This document shows positions 21,260-32,181 of a stretch of 64,000 nucleotides of DNA, one piece after another (position 1 is the stretch's first letter; every line of letters starts with the position of its first letter). A model generated the notes under the pieces. The model was not told the DNA's origin and made no database searches. It saw only the letters and a list, made by a program, of their open reading frames with translations. This stretch comes from Symsagittifera roscoffensis (Eukaryota > Xenacoelomorpha > Acoela > Convolutidae): the NCBI RefSeq assembly GCF_963678635.1, contig NC_087070.1, positions 30,220,390-30,284,389 of the forward strand. The letters run 5' to 3'. A program made the translations under genes and the position numbers.

Positions 21260-22430
21260 AAGCAAAATACAGCAGGAATTGAAATTTATTTTTTCTAAAT
21301 GCTCAAATATTTTTTGCAAATTGCGAGCATATTTTAGTAGCTAAAAAGTTGCATCTATGATTTGACCTCAACGCTGTTTAAACAATTGTGTTTGGCTGAA
21401 TAAAAATTTACATCAAATCAAAAAATTTTTACTGCTCAAACTCGAACTGGCTCTAACTAGATATCAACTAATCATACCAAGTTGCTGTTGTTTAAGAGGA
21501 ATCGACTGTTAAACTCCAAATTCCAACAGCACGTTCATTTGCTCAATGCCGATTCTGTGACGCAAACTTTATAAAGGACCATTTATAATTTATAAAGTAT
21601 TTGTTCATGGACTGCGAAATCAGTTTCAATCTTATATTTAATTGAAAATTGGTCAAAATGTCTATAATGGCAGGAAGTTGTTTCAAAAATGTTTTCAAAT
21701 TGGCTCGCTTTCTTGCTTTCAAATCGTTTGCGTAGCAAACATTTTTTCTTAGATATATCTTGGATATGGTCATCTCTAGATTATCATCATTATCTCCATC
21801 GTTGCTGTTGCTCAGAACTTATGATTTTAAAGTTTTGAGCAACTTCATTAGTTTTCGTGCCTTCTAGATAGTAGTTGGATCCTAACGCCACTGAAAAAAA
21901 ATTTAATTAGACTATAAAGATAAATAAAAACAGTTCAAAATCTAAAGCATATAGAAATATTTTACATTATTTGTGTGTGAAGAACTAATTTTTTTTCTAT
22001 CAACGATTAGAATAAAAGACAAGACGCTTCATAAATTTTAGCTGAGAAAATTGTCTTAAGTTGTTTAAAATTTTGATAAGGCATAGTCCAACAATGTTTA
22101 ACGTGGTCTTCAATTTTGTTTTAGATTTTATCTATCAAGCCCCATAGAGCTTATCAATAGTTAAAAACAGGCACGTTGATGAGAAACTATTTTTGTATTT
22201 AACCAAAATGCCATCGTTTTTGTGGCATTGAAGGAAATATGGTTTAATTTTTTGTACTCAAATGAAAACTACGATGGTTGAACTCTTGTTTGCTCGAGGA
22301 ATCCAGTAACACATAGCCACATGATAAACAAGCAATTTTAAGCAATTTTAAACTAACAGATTTTATAGATTTTTTGACACTTCAGTTCTCTTTTGTCAAG
22401 CTAATTTTATTTTGCCAATTTTTTTTTTGC
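21260..22430. repeat. Segments B and C of reshuffled inverted duplication
   Basis: Segment 21,260-21,680 matches 27,910-28,290 in reverse (for example GCCGATTCTGTGACGCAAAC against its complement near 28,015). Segment 21,780-22,400 matches 28,560-29,070 in reverse (for example TATCAAGCCCCATAGAGCTT against 28,815). The order of the blocks differs on the two sides, so this is not one simple inversion. Confidence 0.65.
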
Positions 22431-22436
22431 AAAAAA

Positions 22437-22790
22437 GTGTTGTTGCTTTCAGACACTATGGAGAATCGAAGCTTTTTTCATACAAGTTTTGCTTATTTTA
22501 AGGACAAAAAATTTTCTTTAAAGATAGTATAAACGAAAACATTATCAAATATGCTTTAATTATAAAAAAAATTGCAGCAAAAAGCGCATTAATTGCAAAT
22601 TGTTCTGCAAATTTTCCACAACAAAAACGTTGTTGCTTATAAACAAAATGGAGAATCAATCGAAGACTGTTTTATACAAATGTTGCTTATTTTTGGGACT
22701 AAACTTTTCTTTAAAGATAGTATAAACTGAAATATCTTCAAATATGCTTTAACTATTAAAAAAGTTGCAGCAAAAAGCGCATCAATTGCT
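22437..22790. repeat. 185-bp tandem repeat, copies 1 and 2
   Basis: Two copies (22,437-22,622 and 22,623-22,790) share AAAGATAGTATAAAC, ATATGCTTTAA and GCAGCAAAAAGCGCAT. A third, direct copy lies at 27,530-27,700 on the far side of the LINE, so the LINE landed inside a tandem array. Confidence 0.75.
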
Positions 22791-22810
22791 TAAATAGTTT
22801 CAGATAAGTA

Positions 22811-23452
22811 TTGAATTTCGAGGTAGCCGTGGTTGCCTCTTGTCTCAAATATTATCATCACCTGATGTTGCAAATTGTTGGAACCAGCTCCCTAGCCCAA
22901 GCAATTGATTCTTTGGACGAAGACGAAAATAGAGGAGTGAGGAAAGAGGTCTACGCGTACTCTGGACTCAGTCTCAATTTCCGCAACATCTTCTACGACA
23001 AAAAGGCGATCAGCTTCATCAATCTCCCACGAAACTGCAACAAGAACATTGTCCTGTGGCACGATCTAATTAACAACTCGATCACCGATCATAAGAACAA
23101 CGACGGGGAACCACTCTCACCGGCAGAACTCATCTCTGTTCTGAGATCAATTCCCAATTTGTACGCTATCATCTACTGCCATAGGTGGGGAGCAACAAAT
23201 ATATTCGAGCATCTGCTAGAACTGAACATCACAGTCATTGACATAACGAAACATATTCTCACAAAGACAGAGCAAATAAACAACACCATAAAAGCGAATT
23301 TCAAGAAGCTACATCAATCGCACGATCAAGAACTCCGGTCATTAGCTGTAGTTCTTCACTATTACCCAAGACTCAAACTCATCCTACGGCAGAGATCGAA
23401 ACAACCGAAACCTTCAAAGAGCAGAAGGCGAGCAAAACAAAACGAGCAATAG
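22811..23452 (+). CDS. LINE ORF0: SGNH-esterase-like accessory ORF
   Basis: Open from before 22,811 to TAG at 23,450-23,452. The first AUG in frame is at 22,865, so an upstream start or exon is possible. It reads GLSLNFRNIFYDKKAISFI, then NIVLWHDLINNSIT, then AIIYCHRWGATNIFEHLLEL, and ends in a basic tail (RQRSKQPKPSKSRRRAKQ). The 'LWHDxxNNS ... xYCxRxGA.NI' pattern recalls accessory esterase-like ORFs carried by some CR1-group LINEs; this is inference from memory. The basic tail suggests RNA binding. It is undisturbed, unlike ORF2. Confidence 0.55.
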   Translation: MNFEVAVVASCLKYYHHLMLQIVGTSSLAQAIDSLDEDENRGVRKEVYAYSGLSLNFRNIFYDKKAISFINLPRNCNKNIVLWHDLINNSITDHKNNDGEPLSPAELISVLRSIPNLYAIIYCHRWGATNIFEHLLELNITVIDITKHILTKTEQINNTIKANFKKLHQSHDQELRSLAVVLHYYPRLKLILRQRSKQPKPSKSRRRAKQNEQ

Positions 23453-23489
23453 GTCAGTACCCCTGTTTTAAAAGTCGGTCTTTTCAAAC

Positions 23490-23739
23490 CTTGTGTACTC
23501 CTCGAGTCCCTGGCTCAGAGTCCAAGGGAAATATTAAGTCCATAACTGTAAGTCCATCTTTCCAAATCTTGTGTACTCCTTGAGACCTCTGACTCAGAGT
23601 CCAAGGGAAACCCTAGTCCATAAATCTTAAGTCCAAAATCATAACTTGTGTACTCCTCGAGTCCCTGACTCAGAGTCCAAGGCAACTCTTAATACTTCCA
23701 AATCTTGTGTACTCCTCGAGTCTCTGACTCAGAGTCCAG
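23490..23739 (+). repeat. Four direct repeats between ORF0 and ORF1
   Basis: The 38-bp unit CTTGTGTACTCC/TCGAGTCCCTGA/CTCAGAGTCCAAGG starts at 23,490, 23,568, 23,645 and 23,704 (spacing 78, 77 and 59 bp). Each unit has palindromes CTCGAG and GACTCAGAGTC. It sits directly upstream of the ORF1 ATG at 23,752. Confidence 0.9.
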
Positions 23740-23751
23740 GTAAGGAATACC

Positions 23752-24618
23752 ATGACTAAAAACTGTAAGTCATGTAAGCAGAAAATTGGTCCGAACGATC
23801 CTGTTTATCAATGCGTAGCTTGTAGCGCTAACCTTCATCTGACCACTAGCTGCACAGGCTTAACACCAGTTGCAGTGAATGGTATTAAAGATTTAGGAAC
23901 GCTGGCAATGCTGCTATGTTCGTCACGCCATGAAAACAATGTAAGTGATCGGTTCATTCGGAACTTCACAAAAAGCAAACTGACCGAAAAGCTGGAAGAA
24001 TTAGATATAAATGAAAAACTTCTAAACATGGAAAACAGATTAACTCAAATCGTTGAGAAGAAAGTTGACGAAGCACTGAGGAACACCTGTGAGAAAGTGG
24101 AAAAGACTTATAGTACTGATCTGACAGGAAACAACAAGAATGCTGTACCAAAAGAACAGCAAAATCGAACAAATCACAACATTAATCAATGCATCCGAAT
24201 ACAGGGGATTGCCGAAGATCCCCAGAAATTGAAATCTGAGAACCTTGTCCCAACAAACGAGGAAGTCAAGAAGATTCTAGAGATTGTTGATGTACAACCA
24301 AACATCGTTGATATGAAACGCCTGGGAAAGTTCGATGAAAAGCGAACGAAACCCAGAACCCTTCTGTTGACCGTGGCCAACCATCATGAGGCAAGATTAG
24401 TTCTGGCGAAAAGTTTAGAAAAAAGGACCCAATTGTCTGAAAGGAAAGTCTTTCTCTCACCTGCCCTGACCAAGGAGGACGCAGCTAAAGAAAATCAAAT
24501 CCTCAAAAAGCGACGTGAACTTATAACTGAAGGCGTTCCAAAAGAGAAGTTACGGATAAGAAACTTGGAGTTGTTCAATGACACCGCAAAAGTAGAGCTC
24601 AATGAAAGCGGCCCGTGA
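23752..24618 (+). CDS. LINE ORF1: zinc-finger, coiled-coil RNA-binding protein
   Basis: 288 codons, intact. Residues 1-60 carry paired cysteines and histidine (CKSCKQKIG, YQCVACSANLHL, SSRH) of a PHD/C4HC3-like finger. Residues about 75-115 are a heptad-like coiled coil (LTEKLEELDINEKLLNMEN). Residues about 145-230 look like the RRM-type module of CR1/jockey ORF1 proteins (IRIQGIAEDP, then KPRTLLLTVANHHEARLVLA), followed by a basic C-terminal domain (LTKEDAAKENQILKKRREL). In related LINEs such proteins coat the element RNA. The start follows the direct-repeat block by 12 bp. Confidence 0.85.
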   Translation: MTKNCKSCKQKIGPNDPVYQCVACSANLHLTTSCTGLTPVAVNGIKDLGTLAMLLCSSRHENNVSDRFIRNFTKSKLTEKLEELDINEKLLNMENRLTQIVEKKVDEALRNTCEKVEKTYSTDLTGNNKNAVPKEQQNRTNHNINQCIRIQGIAEDPQKLKSENLVPTNEEVKKILEIVDVQPNIVDMKRLGKFDEKRTKPRTLLLTVANHHEARLVLAKSLEKRTQLSERKVFLSPALTKEDAAKENQILKKRRELITEGVPKEKLRIRNLELFNDTAKVELNESGP

Positions 24619-24619
24619 C

Positions 24620-27445
24620 TAGGGGCCTTTCTAAGCGTACTTCAAATAAATGCCAGAAGTCTCATAAACTTCGAACGTCGAGCAAAACTCTCTACTGCTG
24701 TTACATCTGGTAATTACAGTATAATCTGCATTTGTGAAACCTGGCTAAATAATCAAATAGAATCCTCTGAATTAATGCTACATGATTACAATATCTATAG
24801 ATCAGACAGAGAAAGAGTGAATGATACAAACAAACACGGCGGCAGTCTCATTGCTGTAAAGAATACATTCGCATGTAAAAAACTTACTGTAGATCTGCCT
24901 GACAGCTGTGTTTCATGCAAAAGTGATATATCCGGCCAGGAGTTGATATTCTGTGTCTTTTATAACCCCCCTAAATCAAGTCCCTACAGGTACTGGTCTG
25001 AAGATTTTAACAAAATATTGAATGTCTTTCCAACCTCGTCATCCCTTATCGTTTAGGGTGACATCAACTTCCCAGAAACAAATTGGCCGTCCCTAACAAG
25101 TGCCAGTGAAGAGGAACAGAAGGTAGTTGATGCCTTTGACACAAAACTCTTCAGACAAACAGTTAATTTCTCTACATGCGGAAAAAACTTGTTGGATGTA
25201 GCCTTCCATAGAAATTGTCTCGTACATGCTCAAAGGGATGAAATCTTCGATAAACAATATGACTGTTCAGATCATCAATCAATAAACCTCAACGTCGAAA
25301 TAGAACACCAAGAAGCCAAACTGGTCATTGACAAATATAGAAGCTTTGGTAAAGCTGACTTCGAAGGTATAAACAACGCTTTGGCTAATAAAGTTTTCAA
25401 TCCAATATGCTACACAAATATAGATAAAACCTGCCAAGAGCTATATGATTACTTTGAAAATTTGTTAGAAATCTATGTGCCTCGAAGAACTGCGCATCGA
25501 CAGCAGTTACCATCATGGATAACCCAAAGCACATCAAACCTCATGAAAAACCTTAACACCAAAAAAAACTACTCATTTCGAAACCAACAAGCTACCGCAA
25601 ACGTCAAGTTGCACTAATGGAAAATGTAGTTATCCAGTCCAGTGAAAATGATCGATTAAACTATCAGAACAAACTTCTGAGTACAAGAAACACAGATATC
25701 ATTTACAAGCACCTGAAAAGTCTGCATCACTGCCAAAAATAATGATAAGCGATAACACCACTGTTTCCAGCCTGGAAGAAAAGGTGAATCTGCTCAACGA
25801 ATTTTTTCACTCAGTATTCTCGCAAAAAATAAAGTTTAACATTAAAGACGTTGAATGTTACAATCCACAGATCACAAATTTCAGCATATCTCATACAACT
25901 ATAACAGAAATCTTGATGACCATTGGCGTTACCAAGTCTAGAGGACCCAACGGCCTGCCTCCAATTTTCTTCCAACAAACAGCCACCAACATGGCAAATG
26001 CCTTGCAGGTAATTTTCAAGAACATCAAGAGATTGAGAAAAATACCCAGTTGCTGGAAGACGGCAGCAATCTCCCCAATATTCAAAAAAGGAGACAGACG
26101 TAATGTGGAAAATTGGCGTCCAATTTCACTACTCAACATAGACAGCAAAATCTTAGAGAAATGCATCTACGGACCTCTCTACTCGTTTTTTGAACGTGTC
26201 CTTTCAAAACATCAACATGGTTTTGTCAAAGGGAAATCAGTGGCCACGAATATGCTATCATTCCTGAGTAAAATTTACAGAGCACTAGACGAAAACCCAA
26301 CAGATGACGTTTTCGCTGATTATATGGACTTCTCAAAAGCTTTTGACAAGGTGCCGCATCTTGAATTGCTGAAAAAAACCGCAAATATTGGTGTAGGAGG
26401 ATGCCTGCTGGAAATTCTTTGTGATTATCTAAATGGACGAAAACAATATGTAAAAGTTGAGAAAACTTCTTCAGTGACTCTAGATGTGACGAGTGGTGTC
26501 CCACAGGGATCCCTCCTGGGCCCACTTCTGTTCTGCATTTTCATCAATGACCTCCCGGACCGACTGAAATTCTCTGACCCGTACATATACGCTGACGATC
26601 TGAAACTTCTGACAGTCAACACAGACCTAATCAAAGTGCAACAGGACTTGAAGTCCATTGATGACTGGGTCAAGGAGAACAAGATGGCGCTGGCTCTCGA
26701 TAAATGCTCACAACTGGTGTTCAGAGGCAGAGCACACGATCTGCAGCTTTCCGGATCAAAACTTGAATCCTCTACAGAAGCGAAAGATCTTGGATATATA
26801 GTGGACTATAAATTATCCTGGGTTAAACATATTGATATGAGACTGACCAAAGCTAACAAATCATTTTACTTGATTAGACGTAATATAGCTTATAAAACAC
26901 TACCTTTAGTCAAATTAGGCCTATATAAGTCTCTTCTTATTCCAATTCTGATATATGGACTTTCATGTACAAATCTTAGCCGAGGAGATCTTGTACGCCT
27001 GGAGCGCTTCCAAAAGAAAGTCACAAAATGGACAGTAACAAGCCCGGATACATACTAAGTTAACCAGCTGCGAGCACTAAATGTGCTCCCACTACCAATG
27101 TACTTACAACTCACGGACCTACTGCTACTCTCTAGCCTTGATGGACGAACTTATGTGTTTCCACATCTATCACAGTGCCCGCAGACAAATCTCAGAACTA
27201 AGGACGTCTTCAAGAGTGCCAAAATCAGAACAGAGAATGCGCGAGGGGAATTCACAATACGTACCAGTCGAATTGCAAACAGAATTGACAAACACGTTGA
27301 TTTCACAAACAAAACTGGACTCAAGAACCGAATCCTGCAACTGATGTGGAATTTCATGGATGAAAAGTACAACGAAAACAATATTTGCACTTGGCAACTT
27401 GCGTGCGATTGCAAACAATGCAGAAATAAATGGACAATCTTCTAA
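24620..27445 (+). pseudogene. LINE ORF2: AP endonuclease + reverse transcriptase
   Basis: The EN domain (about 24,627-25,330) shows LQINARSL, ICETWL, HGGSLIAVK and GDINFPETNW. The linker follows to about 25,740. The RT domain (about 25,742-26,900) shows SRGPNGLPP, WRPISLLNID, YMDFSKAFDKVPH, SGVPQGSLLGPLLF, the catalytic YADD near 26,588 and a thumb segment. The C-terminus ends CDCKQCRNKWTIF-stop at 27,445. TAG at 25,054 and TAA at 27,056 interrupt the frame. An A-run near 25,565 and a site near 25,738 change it. ORF1 lies immediately upstream with almost no spacer, as usual for this group. It shares EN-RT order with the older LINE fossil at 47-50 kb. Confidence 0.9.
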
Positions 27446-27529
27446 TAAAAACGGAAAGGGAGCAACACCCATCAGCCTTGTGCTGTAAATCCACTACAAC
27501 AACAACAACAACAATATATGTTGCAAATT

Positions 27530-27700
27530 TGCTCGCTTACAGACACTAGGGAGAATCGAAGACTTTTTCAAACAATTATTCCATATTTTTGGGGCAAAAG
27601 TTTTTTTAAAGATAGTATAAACTAAAATATCTTCAAATATGCTTGAATTTTTAATTTATGTTGAAAAATTGCAGCAAAAAGCGCATTAATTGCACTGAAT
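27530..27700. repeat. 185-bp tandem repeat, copy 3
   Basis: Direct copy of the repeat at 22,437-22,790 (AAAGATAGTATAAACT, CTTCAAATATGCTT, GCAGCAAAAAGCGCAT). It begins right after the LINE (CAA)n tail. Confidence 0.75.
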
Positions 27701-27909
27701 GTTTAAGAAGTTTCGCTAGCAATTTTTTTATTGTGCCTGAAAATGGTTTTTTGGTGGATCTTTGCCCATTGCTGACAAATTTTCTAAAACTGAAAATCAT
27801 GACAAACGATGTTTCAGTCATGAAATTTTGAAACAACAACGGCCTTTTTTACTATTCAATTTGTTCGCTTGTTAGACGCATCGATTGGTGCATGTAGGTT
27901 GAGACAAAT

Positions 27910-29080
27910 TTGTAAACAAGTCCTCAAATTTTGAACGGAAATCTACCAAATTGATGCGCAATCCACAAACAAGTATCCCATTAAAAAATAAACGGTCCTT
28001 ATAAAATTTGCGTCGCAGAATCGGCATTGAGCGAGTGAACACATTATTGGGATTTCGAGTTTAAACTCGACTGCTCTTAAACACCAGTGACATAGAACAA
28101 AAAGTTGATAAAAAGTTGGAGCCAGTTCGAGATTGATTACTTAACCAGTGTCTGCGGAAGCCAAACACAAGTTTTTGAACAGTGTTGAGCTCAAATAATG
28201 GATGTACCTTTTTTAACTTTTAAATATGCAAGCAATTTGTAGAAAAAATTTGAGCATTTACAAAAAAATTAATTCGTTTCCTGCTGATTTTAGCTTTTAA
28301 TTGTGAGAAACAACATTACTTTGATTTCAAAAGTAAAAATTATGAGTAGAATTAACATATCCTTAATCTACTCACTTTCTAACGTTATTCTTATAAAATT
28401 ACATTTGAAATGAAGAATTTAATTTAATTTTTATAGTTTTTCATTTATTTCATTTCCAGTTTTGTTCTGGTTTGACTCAATTATTTTAGTTTATTGCTTC
28501 TTCGACATGATTTCTCATCAAATTCAACTACTCGAGCGTCTCGAGCAGCTCAAATGAAGCTACTGGAACGGCTAGATTGACAAAAAAGATCTGAAGTTTT
28601 AAAAAATCTATAAAATCGGTTATTTTTAAATTGCTTGAAACATTTCATCATGTAGACATGTGTTACTGGATTTCTCAAGCAAACATAAGTTCAATCATAG
28701 TAGTTTTGAGAGTGAAAAATAAATTAAGTCATATTTCCTTTGATGCCACAAGAACGATAGCATTTTGATCAAATATGAAAAAGGTCTCTCGTCAGTGTGC
28801 GTGTTTTAAACTATTGATAAGCTCTATGGGGCTTGATAGATAAAATCTAAGTTAAAATTGAAGACCACGTTAAACATTTGTGGATTTTTGCCTTACCAAA
28901 CTTTTAAATAACGTAAGAAAATTTTACCAGCTATGTTTTATGGAGTGTCTTGTTTTTTATTCTATCCGTTTATAAAAAAAACTATCTCTTCACACACAAA
29001 CAATGTAAAGTTTTCGAAATCATAAGTTCCGAGCAACAGCAACGATAGAGATAATGGTGATAATCTAATAAATTTCTGAA
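27910..29080. repeat. Inverted copies of segments B and C
   Basis: 27,910-28,290 is the reverse of 21,260-21,680, and 28,560-29,070 is the reverse of 21,780-22,400. Divergence is visible at many sites and by short indels. No gene is seen in this interval. Confidence 0.65.
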
Positions 29081-29198
29081 AACTACTATGGTTGCAAAAA
29101 GAATTTAAACTGAAACGTGTTATGGGTGTTAAAGTGGGATGAAATTGTAGCAGGATCAAGTTGTTATGGCGTATCGAATTAGGCGTGAAACAATTTTC

Positions 29199-29760
29199 CG
29201 CACTCAGTAAAAAGAGAAAATAACATATTATAATAGATTATTATTGTCAGTCTCCAAAAAAAATCAAAAAGAATCGATTATTTTCCGATTTTTTTCCGAA
29301 CTTTTATCGAATTCTAGTCAATTTTAGTCGATTATAATCCATTTTTTTTTTCGATAAATGACATTTCTTCATTGCATTTTTTTGTTTAGTGTGCTTTTCA
29401 CTTGGTATCTTTTTTTACTGTTTACTGTTTACCGATTTCTTAATTCTCACTGATTTTTACTGTGTTTTCATGCAGAATAGCTAACTTGTAATCCAATAGA
29501 ATTGATTTTTCTTGTGAAATAATTTTTTGACAGAAAAAAGGATTGTATTCTAATATAATAATTTATAAGAGATTATAACAGATTTTCGGAAAAATTATAA
29601 TCAATTCAAATGTCACCAAAAGTCAAACATGTTATCATTAAAAAGGATTAAAAATTGCGTAAACATAAAAAAATTGATGTTTATAATTAAAAACAAATTT
29701 GTTAAAAGAACAATTGTAATATATTATAATCGATTTTTTTCTCTTTTTACTAAGCGCAGG
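29199..29760. mobile_element. MITE with CCGCACT-type TIRs
   Basis: The left end CCGCACTCAGTAAAAAGAG (29,199) and right end (reverse complement of CTTTTTACTAAGCGCAGG, ending 29,760) form imperfect terminal inverted repeats of about 40 bp. Inside each end comes an ATTATAAT(C)GATT motif. No coding capacity. It lies in segment A', and a partial sister copy is at 19,690-20,108. The family of the mobilising transposase is unknown. Confidence 0.55.
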
Positions 29761-29949
29761 TTGTTCACATGTGCTATATTCACTATGCACGACCTTTTTA
29801 GCCACCTTCAATATTTTAGACCTGACTTGCACCATAAAAACCTTCCACCCTCCACACGCCATATAAATTGTCATCCACACTTGTCGTCCCTCCACGAGTC
29901 ATTTATTGCACAAAGTGATTCATTTAGCTTCTAATAACGTAGCAATTAT

Positions 29950-30040
29950 AACAAATAGCCTGCTTCAACCAATTTGGAACGATTTCGAAGACGAAATAAA
30001 TTGCTGCTTACGGGTTCATAGCTCGAAATGTATCACTCGT
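29950..30040 (-). mobile_element. Helentron-like repeat, fragment (F)
   Basis: Only the phrase GCTTCAACCAATTTGGAACG followed by ATTTCGAAGACG and a degraded TTACG-GTTCATAG segment matches the family. Confidence 0.45.
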
Positions 30041-30059
30041 TTTTCCTCGGCGCGACTTT

Positions 30060-31660
30060 GAAGATATGAATGTAAATCGCGGAGTCCGGCCGAGCCGTCC
30101 ACTCAGAAAACTATCTGGATGGACACACTGCAATGTAATTTAAATTAAATTTCAGCTCCTAAATTGAGCTTTAGCTCGCAGTTTTGTTCTCACACTGAAA
30201 TGAATAGAGACTTTAAATAAAGGACTTAAATATAGACTTCATAGAAATTGGTTAATGACTGGCAGCAAAAAAATGAAACATTAGGAAATATGTCTGCTGA
30301 AAGGCGGCAACATATTCAAAAAAAACAAGAAAATTGACTGTGAACATAAAGCTTTGCTGGAGGAGAAAAACAAAACAAAAAAGCATACAATGTAATTGAC
30401 AAACTTGATGCTAGCCCACTGTTTTTTCATGTGGTTTCAATCATTGCTATCATCTTGTGCTTGAATTCAACAACCAAAAAATTCAAACAGTTTTGGATTC
30501 CTCGGTCATTTAAACGTAATCACAAAAATTCGAAACAAAGTTTCGATCCTTTGTTTTTTGTTTTGCCTAATTAAAATATGCATTTCAAGCAAAATATGCA
30601 AGGTCTTGATTTGCAATTTTTTCTGTTTGGGAGATACCCAATCGTCACTACCTTCTCAAGGCGCATGCAAATAATAAAAAAAGGAAAATCCCGAATCTGC
30701 TATCGCATTTCACAGAACAAGTTTTTCGGTCAAAATATAAAAAGTAAAATTATGGAATCTTCTGGAATGTCGAAACTAAGTAAAACTCTTAGTCACACTA
30801 CATAACTTGAGTGTGAATTTGAGACATCCAGTGGTTTGACAACAATACTCCAAAAAACAACAGATTGTCACTTATGCCTGTAAAATAGGTTCACAATTCG
30901 CTGTAGAAAGCAAAAAAATCCTTTATCGAAATGAAAACTAATTTAGCAATGCCTCGGCGAGGGAATCGATTTTTAAGTTATATTGAAATTTCTAACAAGA
31001 ACCCTGCCATCAGTGCCATCAATTAACAATTTCGACGAATGACATATTTTTGCCATGCCAACTACAATATCTCTCATTCGACAATTTCACGGTGTTGACA
31101 TATTACATTAGAAGGTGAGATTTGTTTATAGTTTAATTACTTTAATTGATTCGATTTTGACATAATTTTTCTTGTGCGTTAACTGCTTTCTGTAAAATTT
31201 TTCGCAAAAAAAATGTCCAATTTAGATCTTTTTGAAAGATGATAGACTTCTAATTTTGTTTTTCAGGTAAAAATCCCAAAAATTTTTTACAGTATTAAAA
31301 AAAACGTCATCCTTGTGTGCATTGAAACTGTGACAACCCAATTTAACGCCTAAAAACGTTAACAATAAGTCACAACTATTGAAAATTTGCAGTATTTGCT
31401 GAAAGCATATTCTATACTGAAAGAAAAACATATTAAGCAATGCGTTAGAGGTTTTGAATTTTGATCTGGAACAGATCGAGGAATGTCTAAGCAAAAAACC
31501 CTAAGATAAAATACCACTGGCGATTAATAATCTTTGTGTCTCTCCCATTGTAATAGCTTTCATTATCTCAATCGATCTTACAAAATTGTTTGATCTTACA
31601 TTCTTGCTTTTGGATGTACGATGAAATTCTAGGACAATTTTCTTTATCGTTAAATTTCAT
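30060..31660. other. Intergenic, no supported gene
   Basis: AT-rich. Frames at 30,578-30,805 (plus) and 31,222-31,494 (minus) lack splice, start or composition support. Confidence 0.45.
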
Positions 31661-31669
31661 TTGAACATG

Positions 31670-31840
31670 TTACAGTCCGCGCACAAATACTTGTAACGTA
31701 AGATTTGTCGACCCATTACTTGTATCGCGGATTTCGCAACGAGCGATTGTAGCTACTTTTTCGAATCCGCAAACGTAATCAAACTCCGCTAGTTGTAAAC
31801 GGATTCTGCAAAGTGTAAGCGGATCTTGCAAATTTTTAGG
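31670..31840. repeat. GCGGATTC-type repeat
   Basis: Phrases such as CGCGGATTTCGCAACGAGCG, AAACGGATTCTGCAAAGTG and TGTAAGCGGATCTTGCAAA recur within 170 bp. The same arrangement, opening with AATACTTGTAACGTAAG-like sequence, is seen at 57,115-57,345. Confidence 0.55.
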
Positions 31841-32181
31841 AACAAGTTAACATCCTACCCCCCAGATAGACCAAGTTAAGATCTTCCACCCCAGTTTTCA
31901 ATTCGAATTAAATTTTCTAAGCGCTGCATGTAAAACGTTCGGCTCTGGTTGGCTGAAAATTCCTAACTTTAATCCAAGCTAACGTCTTCAGCCCCCTCCC
32001 AAATGGCTTGGGGGGGGGGGGTGTTAAATTGGCCCAAACTTTAATCTATAAGGGAATAAAAGCATATTTGTTTCGGGATTTTGCAGTTACTTCTCGATTC
32101 TACAAATGCAAATTTGGCTACATTTGTAGCATTTTTGAGCAATACAGTGTTTTAACAATTTGTTTGTCGAATCCAAACCAC

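Larger units (their letters stand above)
22800..27515 (+). mobile_element. LINE (CR1/L2/jockey-like), nearly full length
   Basis: It runs in order: an ORF0 of about 200 codons, a four-copy direct repeat, an ORF1 with a zinc-finger start, ORF2 with AP endonuclease then reverse transcriptase, AATAAA (27,444-27,449) and a (CAA)n tail at 27,494-27,514. The EN carries ICETWL, HGGSLIAVK, GDINFPETNW and CSDHQSINL motifs. The RT carries DVTSGVPQGSLLGPLLF and YADD. ORF2 has two in-frame stops (25,054-25,056 and about 27,056) and two frame changes (near 25,565 and 25,738), so this copy is dead but young. The 5' limit is approximate. Confidence 0.9.

Noticed and set aside
24186-24460. Minus-strand frames within the LINE
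   Set aside because: Shadows of LINE ORF1. The same applies to minus frames at 25,891-26,682 and 27,151-27,472.
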